Origin: RBG-16-64-43 sp035288225
GTDB taxonomy: Bacteria; Chloroflexota; Anaerolineae; Anaerolineales; RBG-16-64-43
Assembly (NCBI GenBank): GCA_035288225.1
Contig: DATEAT010000129.1
Location: 1-64,000 of the forward strand
Reading direction: 5' to 3'
DNA length: 64,000 bases
Program-made: the position numbers and the translations under genes
The notes under the pieces: generated by a model
Told to the model about the DNA's origin: nothing
The model's database searches: none
What the model saw: the letters and a program-made list of their open reading frames with translations, nothing else
Part shown: positions 42,821-50,422 of the stretch, one piece after another
Position numbering within the stretch: the first letter of the stretch is position 1
Layout of the letters: each line of letters opens with the position of its first letter

Positions 42821-42850
42821 ATTATAATCATCGCGCAAAAGGGTTGTCAA
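42821..42850. promoter_or_regulatory. Divergent promoter: consensus promoter of tRNA-Asn and -10 of the nucleoside kinase
   Basis: Minus strand: TTGACA (42850-42845), 18-bp spacer, TATAAT (42826-42821), ten bases before the tRNA. The octamer ATTATAAT also gives TATAAT on the plus strand (42823-42828), 50 bases before the kinase ATG, so one palindromic box may serve both directions. Confidence 0.7.
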
Positions 42851-42878
42851 GCAACCCAGCCCACAATTGCGACAAACA

Positions 42879-44588
42879 ATGACTACACCTACCCAGATCC
42901 ACTCAGCCCTGCGCCGCACGACGGTCCAGGTCCACCTGCCGGATGGACGCACGCTGGAGGGCCCGCAGGGCACAACCCTCGAAGAGTTCGTCCGGGCGGC
43001 GCAGCTCCAGACCCCGGCGCCGGTCGTGGCGGCGATGTTCAACGGCGACCTGCGCGAGCTGACCTTCCCGGTGCGCGAGGATGGCGAGCTCCAGCCGGTG
43101 ACTATTGCCACTGCCGACGGCGCGCGCATCTACCGGCGCTCAATTGTCTTCCTGCTCATCGTTGCCACGCGCGAGCTCTTCCCACAGGCCGACGTGGCGG
43201 TGGACCACTCGATCTCCGACGGCGGCTACTACTGCAGCGTGCACGGGCGCGCGCCGTTCAGCGCTAAGGAGGTGGCCCAGATCCAGGCGCGCATGCAGAA
43301 GATCGCCGAAGGCGACGAGCCGATCCTCAAGCATCAGGTGCCCGTCGCCGCCGCCATGGACATCTTCCGCCGCGAAGGCTTTGACGACAAGGTGCGCCTG
43401 CTGCAGGCGCGCGAGAAGGACTTCGTCATCCTGTATTCGCTGCGCGGCCGGGAAGACTACTTCCACGGCTACATGGTGCCCTCCACCGGGTACTTGCGCC
43501 TCTTCCGCCTGGAGGCGGCCCCGCCTGGGTTTGCCCTGCGTTACCCTCGACGCCACGCGCCCGAGGACATTCAAGCCGGCGGTGACTTCCCTAAACTGCG
43601 CGCCACATTCCGCGAATACGGCGAATGGCTGGGCCGCCTGGGGATCGAAGATATCGGCACGCTCAACGACGCCATCGAGCGCGGGCGGATCCGCGAAATC
43701 GTCCTCGTCGCGGAAGCGTTGCACGACCAGAAGATCGCCGAGATTGCCCGCACCATTGCCTCGGAGCGCGAGCGCCTGCGGCTGGTGCTGGTGGCTGGCC
43801 CCTCCTCGGCCGGCAAGACCACCTTCGCGAGGCGCCTGGCCATCCAACTGCTTTCGCTCGGGCTGCGGCCTTACCCGCTCGAGATGGACAACTACTTTGT
43901 TGAGCGCGAGGCCACGCCGCGCGATGAAAACGGGGTCTTCGACTTTGAAACGATCGAGGCCCTCGATCGCGATCTGCTGGGCGACCACCTCGAGCGGCTG
44001 ATGCGCGGTGAAACGGTGACTCTGCCGCGCTACGACTTCACCCGCGGCACGCGCGGGTGGGGGGAAGCCATCCGCCTGGGGCCGGAGGCGCTGATCATCA
44101 TGGAGGGCATCCATGGGCTCAACCCGGACCTGCTCCCGCGCTTTCCGGCGCAGCACATCTTCCGCGTCTATGTCTCGGCCCTGACCCATCTCAACCTCGA
44201 CCGCCATAACCGCGTGTCCACCACCGACTCGCGCTTGCTGCGCCGCCTGGTGCGCGACGCAACCACCCGCGGGCACTCGGCGTTGGCGACACTCAGGCGT
44301 TGGGAATCGGTGCGGCGCGGTGAGAAGCGCTACATCTTCCCCTACCAAGAAAACGCCGACGTGATCTTCAACTCGACGCTGGTGTACGAACTTGCCGCGC
44401 TGCGGCCGCTTGCGGAGCCGCTGCTTTTTCAGGTGCCGGCCGACGCGCCCGAACGCGTGGAGGTCAAGCGGCTGCTGGCCTTCCTCTCATGGATCCGCCC
44501 ATGCTCGACCGAGTACATCCCCGACGACTCGATCCTGCGCGAATTCATCGGCGGGTCGATCCTCGATCACTTCCGCGTGTGGGGGTAG
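42879..44588 (+). CDS. TGS-domain nucleoside (uridine-type) kinase
   Basis: A 569-residue protein. Residues 14-85 form a TGS-like domain (VQVHLPDGRTLEGPQGTTLEEF). Residues 88-250 resemble the tRNA-synthetase-II additional domain of threonyl-tRNA synthetases (VDHSISDGGYYCSVHGRAPF, GYMVPSTGYLRLF). The C-terminal part is a uridine kinase: P-loop VAGPSSAGKTTFARRL (305-320), PLEMDNYFVERE, IIMEGIHGLNPDL, RRLVRDATTRGHSA and YIFPYQENADVIFNSTLVYEL. This architecture is known for bacterial nucleoside kinases that are probably regulated through the TGS part; they make nucleoside monophosphates. ATG follows without a strong Shine-Dalgarno. Confidence 0.9.
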   Translation: MTTPTQIHSALRRTTVQVHLPDGRTLEGPQGTTLEEFVRAAQLQTPAPVVAAMFNGDLRELTFPVREDGELQPVTIATADGARIYRRSIVFLLIVATRELFPQADVAVDHSISDGGYYCSVHGRAPFSAKEVAQIQARMQKIAEGDEPILKHQVPVAAAMDIFRREGFDDKVRLLQAREKDFVILYSLRGREDYFHGYMVPSTGYLRLFRLEAAPPGFALRYPRRHAPEDIQAGGDFPKLRATFREYGEWLGRLGIEDIGTLNDAIERGRIREIVLVAEALHDQKIAEIARTIASERERLRLVLVAGPSSAGKTTFARRLAIQLLSLGLRPYPLEMDNYFVEREATPRDENGVFDFETIEALDRDLLGDHLERLMRGETVTLPRYDFTRGTRGWGEAIRLGPEALIIMEGIHGLNPDLLPRFPAQHIFRVYVSALTHLNLDRHNRVSTTDSRLLRRLVRDATTRGHSALATLRRWESVRRGEKRYIFPYQENADVIFNSTLVYELAALRPLAEPLLFQVPADAPERVEVKRLLAFLSWIRPCSTEYIPDDSILREFIGGSILDHFRVWG

Positions 44589-44600
44589 AACAAGAGCTTT

Positions 44601-44790
44601 CACCGCGGAGAGCGCCGAGATCGCAGAGCCATTCACCACGGAGACCACAGAGATCACAGAGAATTCCTAGGGTTCTCGGTGTCGGACTCTGAGGGTCTAC
44701 TTCCGAACATGCGGAGAAGCGTACCTGTAATCGGCTGCGTGTACGGGCCCTCCCCAGAGCCCGCTCCGTGATCTCAGTGGTGAAAGGTCC
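44601..44790. repeat. Short CACCxCGGAGA repeats, two direct copies and one inverted
   Basis: CACCGCGGAGAGCGCCGAGATCG at 44601 and CACCACGGAGACCACAGAGA at 44634 are 33 bp apart; 44768-44790 (TCCGTGATCTCAGTGGTGAA) is an inverted copy. Similar CACCACGGAGRCACAGAG strings are found dispersed in many large bacterial genomes. Confidence 0.5.
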
Positions 44791-45027
44791 GCGCTACTGC
44801 CGCCAGAGCCGTGAGCGGTTGCCCAGGGTTGCGCGTGAGCGACACGCGTTGCTTCATCATCACGGCCTGAAGCTGGCCTGCGGCCGGGGGCTATCACGGT
44901 GACGCGCCAAGGTGTAACGCGTTAAGAGTCTATCCACGCGCCTCGGGCTGACCACGCCCCCCTCCCAAGAATCGCCGGACAATGCCTGCAATTGAGAAGC
45001 CCGGATTCGTGCATTTTGCCATTCTTG
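44791..45027. other. Intergenic region before rpiR-like gene
   Basis: Remaining part of a 520-bp gene-free gap. I see no gene or RNA in it before the promoter at 45028. Confidence 0.35.
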
Positions 45028-45056
45028 TTGCATCGCGATGGGGGCTGTGGTAACAT
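45028..45056 (+). promoter_or_regulatory. Promoter of the RpiR-family gene
   Basis: TTGCAT (45028-45033), 17-bp spacer, TAACAT (45051-45056); start codon 53 bases downstream with CAGGAGGG before it. Confidence 0.55.
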
Positions 45057-45108
45057 CGATTGGCATGTGTGCTGCGCCGGCGCGCTCGCGCAAGCGCAGG
45101 AGGGAGCC

Positions 45109-45960
45109 ATGAAGTACGCCTACGAAGATCGCATCCGCGAGACGATGGCCCAGCTCTCGCCGGGGTTCAAGCGCCTGGCCGATTTCCTTCTCGACTCGTA
45201 TACCGAGTCGGCCTTCCTCACCGCGACCGAATTGGCCGACCGCCTGGATATCGACCCGGCGACCGTGGTGCGCTTCTCGCAGCGTATTGGTTACCCGGGC
45301 TACCCGGAACTTCTACGCGAGATTCGCCAACGGGTGCGCGAGGATTTGCACCTGCAAGGCGAGCCCAAGGCGGCCGCTGGCTTGCGCGAAAAGACGGAAG
45401 AGGCGCTCAGCGAAGTGACGACCTTCGTCGAGCGAACGCGCATGATGCTGCGCGACTCCACGGTCGAGAAACTGGTGGGGCTCATCCAGAACGCACGCCA
45501 CATCCTGGTGGTGGCGGAACGCGCGTCGCTCGCGGCAGGCGAGATTGTGGCCTCGGTTCTTGAAGAAGGCGGCTACTCGGTGCGCGTATCGCGCGGCAGC
45601 CGCGCCGAACTGGCGCGTTCGATCAGCCTGCTCGGCAAGGGCGACCTGGCGATCGGGCTTGACGCCAGCGGCGAGAGCGACACCGTGGCGCGCGCGCTGC
45701 GCCTGGCGCAATCGCAGGGAGCACAGACCGCGGCGGTGGTGGCCTCGGCCTCGCTGGATGCTGCAAACTATGCCGACGTGGTGCTCAACGGCCAGGCCAC
45801 GGGCGACCCGGTGCGGGCGATGGTCTCGCTCATGATCCTGGCACACATCCTGCTCTCCGCGCTGCGCTGGAAAGAGGAAGCTCGCTTCCAAGCGCAAGCG
45901 CGGCGGGTGGAGGCCTCGCTCGAAGCGCTGGGTGCGCGCATGTTCGAACGGCACGAGTAG
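45109..45960 (+). CDS. RpiR-family transcription regulator (HTH + SIS)
   Basis: A 283-residue regulator. The N-terminal HTH_6 domain (1-77) reads MAQLSPGFKRLADFLL...TATELADRLDIDPATVVRFSQRIGYPGYPEL, the standard RpiR DNA-binding domain. The SIS sugar-phosphate-binding domain follows (about 115-245: NARHILVVAERASLAAGEIVA, GLDASGESDTVARALRLAQ). RpiR proteins sense phosphosugars. The usual S-x-S/T of the SIS phosphate loop is changed to ASGES at LDASGESD. It is monocistronic, with no sugar genes nearby, so the regulon is unknown. Confidence 0.9.
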   Translation: MKYAYEDRIRETMAQLSPGFKRLADFLLDSYTESAFLTATELADRLDIDPATVVRFSQRIGYPGYPELLREIRQRVREDLHLQGEPKAAAGLREKTEEALSEVTTFVERTRMMLRDSTVEKLVGLIQNARHILVVAERASLAAGEIVASVLEEGGYSVRVSRGSRAELARSISLLGKGDLAIGLDASGESDTVARALRLAQSQGAQTAAVVASASLDAANYADVVLNGQATGDPVRAMVSLMILAHILLSALRWKEEARFQAQARRVEASLEALGARMFERHE

Positions 45961-46031
45961 ATGCATTCTGAGACGGCTCGAATTATCCCTTTGCGTGATT
46001 GCCAAGAGGTCCTCTAGCACGCCACCCCTAA

Positions 46032-46056
46032 CCCCTCCCCACAGCGTGGGGAGGGG
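46032..46056. repeat. Intergenic hairpin, GC-rich
   Basis: 11-bp perfect stem CCCCTCCCCAC / GTGGGGAGGGG with a 3-base loop, inside a 358-bp gene-free gap (45961-46318). Belongs to a type of dispersed repeat in which CCCTCTCC-like strings face their complements; a larger example is at 48042-48096. No gene was seen in the rest of the gap. Confidence 0.6.
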
Positions 46057-46318
46057 AAATGATTCCTACGGGCATGTTTGGCCGCGCATCGGCTGCGCTC
46101 TCTCTGACGGGAAAGGCCTCGCTTTCCCCGGGTGTGGAGAGGGCGCTGCGGAATGAGGTGGAAGCCACACCACTTTGCTTTGGGCGGAGTGCAGCACATA
46201 CGTCGAGCCTGCGCTCGGCAGGCGTCGGTGTCTCCGACGCCTTGCGTTATCCGGCCAGGGGAGCGGCTGGGCGTTGGCTCCCGGCGCGACATATGAGGCG
46301 AGTGACAAGAGGGCACAC

Positions 46319-47128
46319 ATGAGAATCATGCGCTTCTCGCCGGCGGAGGGTGGCTCGCCCCAGTACGGCTGGGCCGAGGGCGATCGCGCCGGGCTCATCA
46401 CGGGCGACCCGTTCGGTGCGTATCGCCGTGAGGACCTGCGATTGGCCCTCGGCGATCTTCAGCTTCTGGCGCCGCTCGTGCCTGGCAAGATCGTGTGCGT
46501 GGCGCGCAACTACCTGGCTCACGCGCACGAACGCGGCGTGGAAGTGCCCGAGGTGCCGCTGCTGTTCCTCAAGCCGCCCTCGGCGGTGATCGGCCCCGGG
46601 CAGGCGATCGAGCTGCCGCCGCAATCGGACCGCATCGAGCACGAGGCCGAACTGGCGGTGGTCATCGGCCGTCGTGCGCGCGATGTGACGCCGGAGGAAG
46701 CAGCCGCGCACATCCTGGGTTACACCGTGGCCAACGACGTCACCGCGCGCGATCTGCAACAGCGCGACGGCCAATGGACTCGGGCCAAAGGCTTCGACAC
46801 GTTTTGCCCGCTCGGGCCGTGGATCGAAACGGCGGTCGATCCGGCGGGGCTGCGCATCGTCTGCCGAGTCAACGGCGTCATCCGCCAGATGGCTTCCACC
46901 CAGGATATGGTCTTCTCGGTGCCGCAATTAGTGGCCTACATTTCGGGGGTGATGACCCTCGAGGCGGGGGACGTAGTGCTAAGCGGCACGCCGGAAGGCG
47001 TGGGCCCATTGGTCGACGGAGATGCCATCGAAATCGAGATTCAGGGCATTGGCATGTTGCGCAACATGGTGCGCTTGGCGGCTCCCGGGCGCGTTGCCCC
47101 ACCGGCGGCCCGGAGACCGATCAGTTGA
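46319..47128 (+). CDS. Fumarylacetoacetate hydrolase-family protein
   Basis: A 269-residue enzyme of the FAH superfamily. The short N-terminal part is followed by KIVCVARNYLAHAHE (the KIxCxGxNY family motif), PLLFLKPPSAVIGPGQAIELP, and the metal site RIEHEAELAVVIGR (two Glu), then VANDVTARDLQQRDGQWTRAKGFDTFCPLGPW and GDVVLSGTPEGVGPL. Such enzymes cleave or decarboxylate 1,3-diketone acids (for example acylpyruvates, fumarylpyruvate or oxaloacetate). All metal ligands remain. It precedes dcd by 10 bp, likely one transcript; no aromatic degradation genes are near. Confidence 0.9.
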   Translation: MRIMRFSPAEGGSPQYGWAEGDRAGLITGDPFGAYRREDLRLALGDLQLLAPLVPGKIVCVARNYLAHAHERGVEVPEVPLLFLKPPSAVIGPGQAIELPPQSDRIEHEAELAVVIGRRARDVTPEEAAAHILGYTVANDVTARDLQQRDGQWTRAKGFDTFCPLGPWIETAVDPAGLRIVCRVNGVIRQMASTQDMVFSVPQLVAYISGVMTLEAGDVVLSGTPEGVGPLVDGDAIEIEIQGIGMLRNMVRLAAPGRVAPPAARRPIS

Positions 47129-47138
47129 GGAGAGAGGC

Positions 47139-47693
47139 ATGGGACTGAAACCCGATCACTGGATCAAGCGCATGGCCCGCGAGCAGCGCATGATCGAACC
47201 GTTCGAGGACGCGCAGGTGCGCGACGGGGTGATTTCGTACGGAGTCTCGAGCTACGGCTACGATATCCGCGTGGCCGATGAATTCAAGATCTTCACCAAC
47301 GTCCACTCAACCATCGTCGACCCGAAGAACTTCGACCCACGGTCGATGGTGGATTTCAGGGGCGCCATCTGCACTATTCCTCCCAATTCCTTCGCCCTGG
47401 CGCGCACGGTCGAGTATTTCCGCATTCCGCGGGGGGTGCTGACCGTGTGCGTGGGCAAGAGTTCTTACGCGCGCTGCGGGATCATCGTCAACGTCACGCC
47501 CTTCGAGCCCGAGTGGGAGGGCTATGTGACGCTGGAAATCTCCAACACCACGCCGCTGCCTGCGCGCATCTACGCCAATGAAGGAATCGCCCAGGTGCTG
47601 TTCTTCGAGGGCGACGAGCCCTGCGAGGTTTCGTACGCCGACAAGCGCGGCAAATACCAGCGCCAGACAACGATCGTTCTGCCCAAGGTTTGA
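47139..47693 (+). CDS. dcd: dCTP deaminase
   Basis: A 184-residue trimeric nucleotide deaminase giving dUTP from dCTP. Motifs: MAREQRMIEPFED (N-terminus), SYGVSSYGYDIRVADEF, KSSYARCGIIVNVTPFEPEWEGYVTLEISNT (catalytic Glu in the EPEWEG region, Ser-Ser-Arg of the substrate site) and YANEGIAQVLFFEGD. GAGGAG before the ATG. Could be bifunctional (deaminase-dUTPase) in some lineages; by sequence I cannot decide. Confidence 0.94.
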   Translation: MGLKPDHWIKRMAREQRMIEPFEDAQVRDGVISYGVSSYGYDIRVADEFKIFTNVHSTIVDPKNFDPRSMVDFRGAICTIPPNSFALARTVEYFRIPRGVLTVCVGKSSYARCGIIVNVTPFEPEWEGYVTLEISNTTPLPARIYANEGIAQVLFFEGDEPCEVSYADKRGKYQRQTTIVLPKV

Positions 47694-48041
47694 CAGCTTA
47701 ATTCGCGGGAGATTTCCCAAAGCATCTTCCGCAAGAGGGCACACCACGCCTTACGTATGTTCGCGTGGGGTCGGTGCGCGCCCTCTTCCCGCGTTCGTGT
47801 GAGCGCTCAAGCGGCTCTCGCGCTCGTTGTGAGAGGCTAGCCGTGAAGCCGTGCCCGCTCGGGTGGCAGCGCAGCGGATTCGCCTTGGCGCTACCAGAGA
47901 GCGGGGGAAAGATCCTCACTCCGATCCCTTGCTCTTCCTCCCGGCAAGTAAGAATTGCGGCGTGCGGGACCGATCTGCGGGAGGAGGGAAGTTCTTACAA
48001 GGAGACGGGGGCCGAAGGCCCCCGTCTCCTTGGTTACTTCG
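47694..48041. other. Gene-free gap after dcd with a strong hairpin
   Basis: About 350 bp without coding character. At 47998-48032 there is a perfect 16-bp inverted repeat CAAGGAGACGGGGGCC / GGCCCCCGTCTCCTTG with loop GAA, which may be the terminator of the FAH-dcd unit or of comEA on the opposite strand. Confidence 0.55.
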
Positions 48042-48096
48042 CCCCCTCTCCGCCACACCCCGCTCTGGCGAATGCCGCCTCTCGGCGGAGAGGGGG
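48042..48096. repeat. Large intergenic hairpin next to comEA
   Basis: 13-bp perfect stem CCCCCTCTCCGCC (48042-48054) / GGCGGAGAGGGGG (48084-48096) around a 29-base loop, 33 bp from the stop of comEA. Same style as the hairpin at 46032-46056; likely a dispersed repeat acting as terminator. Confidence 0.6.
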
Positions 48097-48128
48097 CGGG
48101 GGGTGAGGTGGAGCGGCTGTTCCGCAAC

Positions 48129-48692
48129 CTAATCCACCGACACCAGATCGCGTATCTTCTCGAGCAGCGAAGGCCCAATTCCCGAGACGCGCAGCAGATC
48201 CTCCACCCGGACAAATGGTCCGTGACGTTCGCGTTCATCGATGATGCGCTGAGCGAGGGTCGGGCCGATGCCGGGGAGGGTGTCCAATTCGGCCAAGCTG
48301 GCGGCGTTAACGTTGACCCGGTGATTGGGGGCTGGCGCTGTGGCGGCGGGCAGGGCCCCGGGCATGGGGGTAGGCACGGCGGTAGGGCGAAAGCGGACGC
48401 TCACCTCATCGCCCGCGCTGAGCGGCGCGGCCAGGTTGAGGTCCTCCAGGTCGGCCTGCGGCAACACGCCGCCGGCGGCCTGCAGTGCATGCTCGACCAA
48501 GCTTCCGGCGGGAAGGTGAAACACACCCGTGGCGCGCACCGCGCCGCGCACGAACACTTGTATGCCGGGAGGATCCGGCGGCGGGAGGAGTTCGACCGGG
48601 CGCCCAGGGCTGCCGCGGGCCAGAATGAGGATGACAGCCGAAGCGATCAGCCCTGTGATCAGGCCGAAGAGGAACAAACGCCAGCCGGCCAT
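48129..48692 (-). CDS. comEA: ComEA-like DNA-uptake protein (SLBB + helix-hairpin-helix)
   Basis: A 187-residue protein. An N-terminal membrane helix (residues 4-25, GWRLFLFGLITGLIASAVILIL), then a SLBB-type domain (IQVFVRGAVRATGVFHLPAGSLVEHALQAAGG) and the double HhH (VNVNAASLAELDTLPGIGPTLAQRIIDERE, VEDLLRVSGIGPSLLEKIR), the standard ComEA order. It binds DNA outside the membrane during natural transformation. comEC is not next to it. ATG at 48692 is preferred over an upstream GTG because AGGGGG is correctly placed. Confidence 0.92.
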   Translation of the reverse strand: MAGWRLFLFGLITGLIASAVILILARGSPGRPVELLPPPDPPGIQVFVRGAVRATGVFHLPAGSLVEHALQAAGGVLPQADLEDLNLAAPLSAGDEVSVRFRPTAVPTPMPGALPAATAPAPNHRVNVNAASLAELDTLPGIGPTLAQRIIDERERHGPFVRVEDLLRVSGIGPSLLEKIRDLVSVD

Positions 48693-48742
48693 GTCCACCC
48701 CCTGGGGCCGCGCGCGACGAACGCCGCGTGCAGGCCCGCTGG

Positions 48743-48748
48743 TATAAT
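48743..48748 (+). promoter_or_regulatory. -10 box of the DUF554 gene
   Basis: TATAAT 48 bases before the GTG start; no clear -35. Confidence 0.5.
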
Positions 48749-48796
48749 GGCGCGTCGTCCCTACTATTCTACATCCATCATAGGGCGGAGCGGCAA

Positions 48797-49510
48797 GTGA
48801 CCGGCACCCTCATCAACGTGGCATTGATTGTCGTGGGGAGTGTCTTGGGGCTGCTCATCGGTACGCGTTTGCCCGAGCGGCTGCGCTCCACGCTGATGGC
48901 AGGCATGGGCCTCTTCACCCTCGGCCTCGGCCTGCAGCAGTTCCTCAAGACTGCCAACCCGATCCTGGTCCTGGTGAGCATCGTCCTCGGCAGCTTGCTC
49001 GGCGAGGCCGCGCGGCTGGAAGACAGGCTGCAAGGCCTCGGCGCGTGGCTGGAGGTGCGCCTCGCGCGCGACTCGGTGGGCGCCTCTTCTCGCTTCGTGC
49101 AGGGGTTTCTGACGGCCAGCCTGCTTTATTGCGTCGGACCGTTGGCCATCCTCGGATCCATCCAGGACGGCCTGACCGGGGACTTCCGCCTGCTGGCAAC
49201 CAAAGGCGTGATGGACGGCATCGCCTCGCTGACGCTGGCCTCGACGCTCGGGGTGGGAGTGATGCTTTCCTCGCTGCCGCTCTTCATCTACCAGGGTGCG
49301 CTGACGCTGCTGGCCGGCTGGGCGCAGGCGGCGCTGACGCCGGCGATGATCGCCGAACTTACCGCCACCGGCGGGGTAATGATGATGGGCATTGCCCTCA
49401 ATTTGCTCGAAGTGCGCCGCGTGCGCGTGGGCAACATGCTTCCGGCATTGGTCATTGCGCCGCTCCTCGTTTGGCTGATCGCGTGTCTCGGTTTCCCGAT
49501 CGCGTTCTGA
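48797..49510 (+). CDS. DUF554 membrane protein (YdfK-like)
   Basis: A 237-residue protein with about seven membrane segments. Its start GTLINVALIVVGSVLGLLIGTRLPERL and the motif TASLLYCVGPLAILGSIQDGLTGD are DUF554 hallmarks; further TKGVMDGIASLTLASTLGVGV and GGVMMMGIALNLLEVRRVRVGNMLPAL. The family's role is unknown (putative transporter). GTG start selected because GGAG lies six bases upstream and the family begins here. Monocistronic. Confidence 0.9.
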   Translation: MTGTLINVALIVVGSVLGLLIGTRLPERLRSTLMAGMGLFTLGLGLQQFLKTANPILVLVSIVLGSLLGEAARLEDRLQGLGAWLEVRLARDSVGASSRFVQGFLTASLLYCVGPLAILGSIQDGLTGDFRLLATKGVMDGIASLTLASTLGVGVMLSSLPLFIYQGALTLLAGWAQAALTPAMIAELTATGGVMMMGIALNLLEVRRVRVGNMLPALVIAPLLVWLIACLGFPIAF

Positions 49511-49531
49511 GACACCGTCCCCATAGAATGA

Positions 49532-49562
49532 CACAAGCGGGCTGCAGAGCAGCCCGCTTGTG
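49532..49562. terminator. Terminator between convergent DUF554 and DsbA-like genes
   Basis: 12-bp stem CACAAGCGGGCT / AGCCCGCTTGTG with a 7-base loop, 21 bp after the DUF554 stop and 24 bp after the stop of the DsbA-like gene on the other strand. Probably bidirectional. Confidence 0.7.
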
Positions 49563-49586
49563 ATTCGTGACCCGGCCAGCGGTGCA

Positions 49587-50288
49587 CTAACTGCCGATTT
49601 TCGCCAGTTCGGCCTCGATGACCTTCTGGAACTCCGAGAAGGGCAGGGCGCCCTGGACGAGCTGCCCATTGATGATGAAGGAGGGCGTGGAGGCGACACC
49701 CACCGATTGCCCGCGCGCCTTGTCCTGGTTGATCTGGTCGTCGTAACGCCCTGAACTCAGGCACGAGCGGAACTTACCCTCATCCAGCCCGAGCATCTCG
49801 GCGAAGGCCAGCAACCGCCTGTCGATGTAGTCGCCCACGTTCTCGCCGGTGTGATTGGCGAACAGCATGTCGTGATAATCCCAGAAGCGTTCCTGTTCGG
49901 CGGCGCACATCGAAGCCCGTGCCGCGCCCATCGATTCGGGCCCAATGATCACGAAGTTGCGGTAGATGAAGCGGACTTTCCCGGTGGCCACGTACTGTTC
50001 GGTGATCTGACGCCCCGCGTCAGCGGCGAAATCGCCACAGTACGGTCATTGAAAGTCGGAGAATTCTTCCATCACTACGGGTGCATTGGGGTCCCCCATT
50101 TCGCGGCCGCTGGCCATGGGGACGGCTTCGGGAGTGATCGCGACGATAGCGCCCACCGGGCGCGTGTTTTGCCAGATGATAAATGCTGCCACCAGCACTG
50201 CCAGGCCGCCGACAATGGCCAAGAATGAAAGCTGCCGCCGGCGCGCCGAACGGCGGCGTCGATCGCGCATTTCTTCGCGCTTTGACAT
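49587..50288 (-). CDS. Membrane-anchored DsbA-like oxidoreductase, probable selenoprotein (Sec81, UPYC)
   Basis: A 233-codon gene interrupted only by an in-frame UGA at 50048-50046. N-terminal basic stretch, membrane helix (21-40), linker, then VVMEEFSDFQ-[UGA]-PYCGDF: the UGA replaces exactly the first Cys of the DsbA CPYC motif, giving U81-P-Y-C84. The frame continues as a complete DsbA domain (VRFIYRNFVIIGPES, cis-Pro202 in STPSFIING). A hairpin at 50023-50007 lies in the right place for a bacterial SECIS. The alternative is a nonsense mutation, but it would have hit the one codon where Sec makes chemical sense and left the downstream part undecayed. The second resolving Cys84 is intact. 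Extracytoplasmic thiol/disulfide or selenenylsulfide chemistry is expected. Confidence 0.75.
50007..50023 (-). promoter_or_regulatory. Candidate SECIS hairpin of the DsbA-like gene
   Basis: On the mRNA, CUGACGC-GGG-GCGUCAG: a perfect 7-bp stem with a three-base loop of Gs, whose loop begins 30 nt after the UGA. Bacterial SECIS elements lie inside the coding region with a small apical loop 16-37 nt downstream and G in the first loop positions. An outer pairing GGCGAU/AUCACC (5 of 6) can extend it. Confidence 0.6.
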
Positions 50289-50422
50289 GAGACCTCCAGG
50301 AACCGGATTGGGCCGAGTCTGCCATAAACGACGCGGTCTGTCCAGGTCCGAGCCTGAGGTCCTGACCGCATTCAGTTGTGAATTGGCTGGGGAGGGTACG
50401 TACGGCAGCCGCAGCCGCGGCC

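Noticed and set aside
46032..48096. Intergenic GC-rich hairpins as terminators only
   Set aside because: They may terminate transcription, but their repeated CCCTCTCC/GGAGAGGG style and long loop at 48042 fit dispersed repeats better, so they are listed as repeats.
49991..50288. Two separate pseudogene fragments of a DsbA gene
   Set aside because: The frame is unbroken on both sides of a single UGA, the UGA sits at the catalytic Cys, and a SECIS-like hairpin follows; a decaying gene would show more lesions. The possibility is kept as the refuting alternative.
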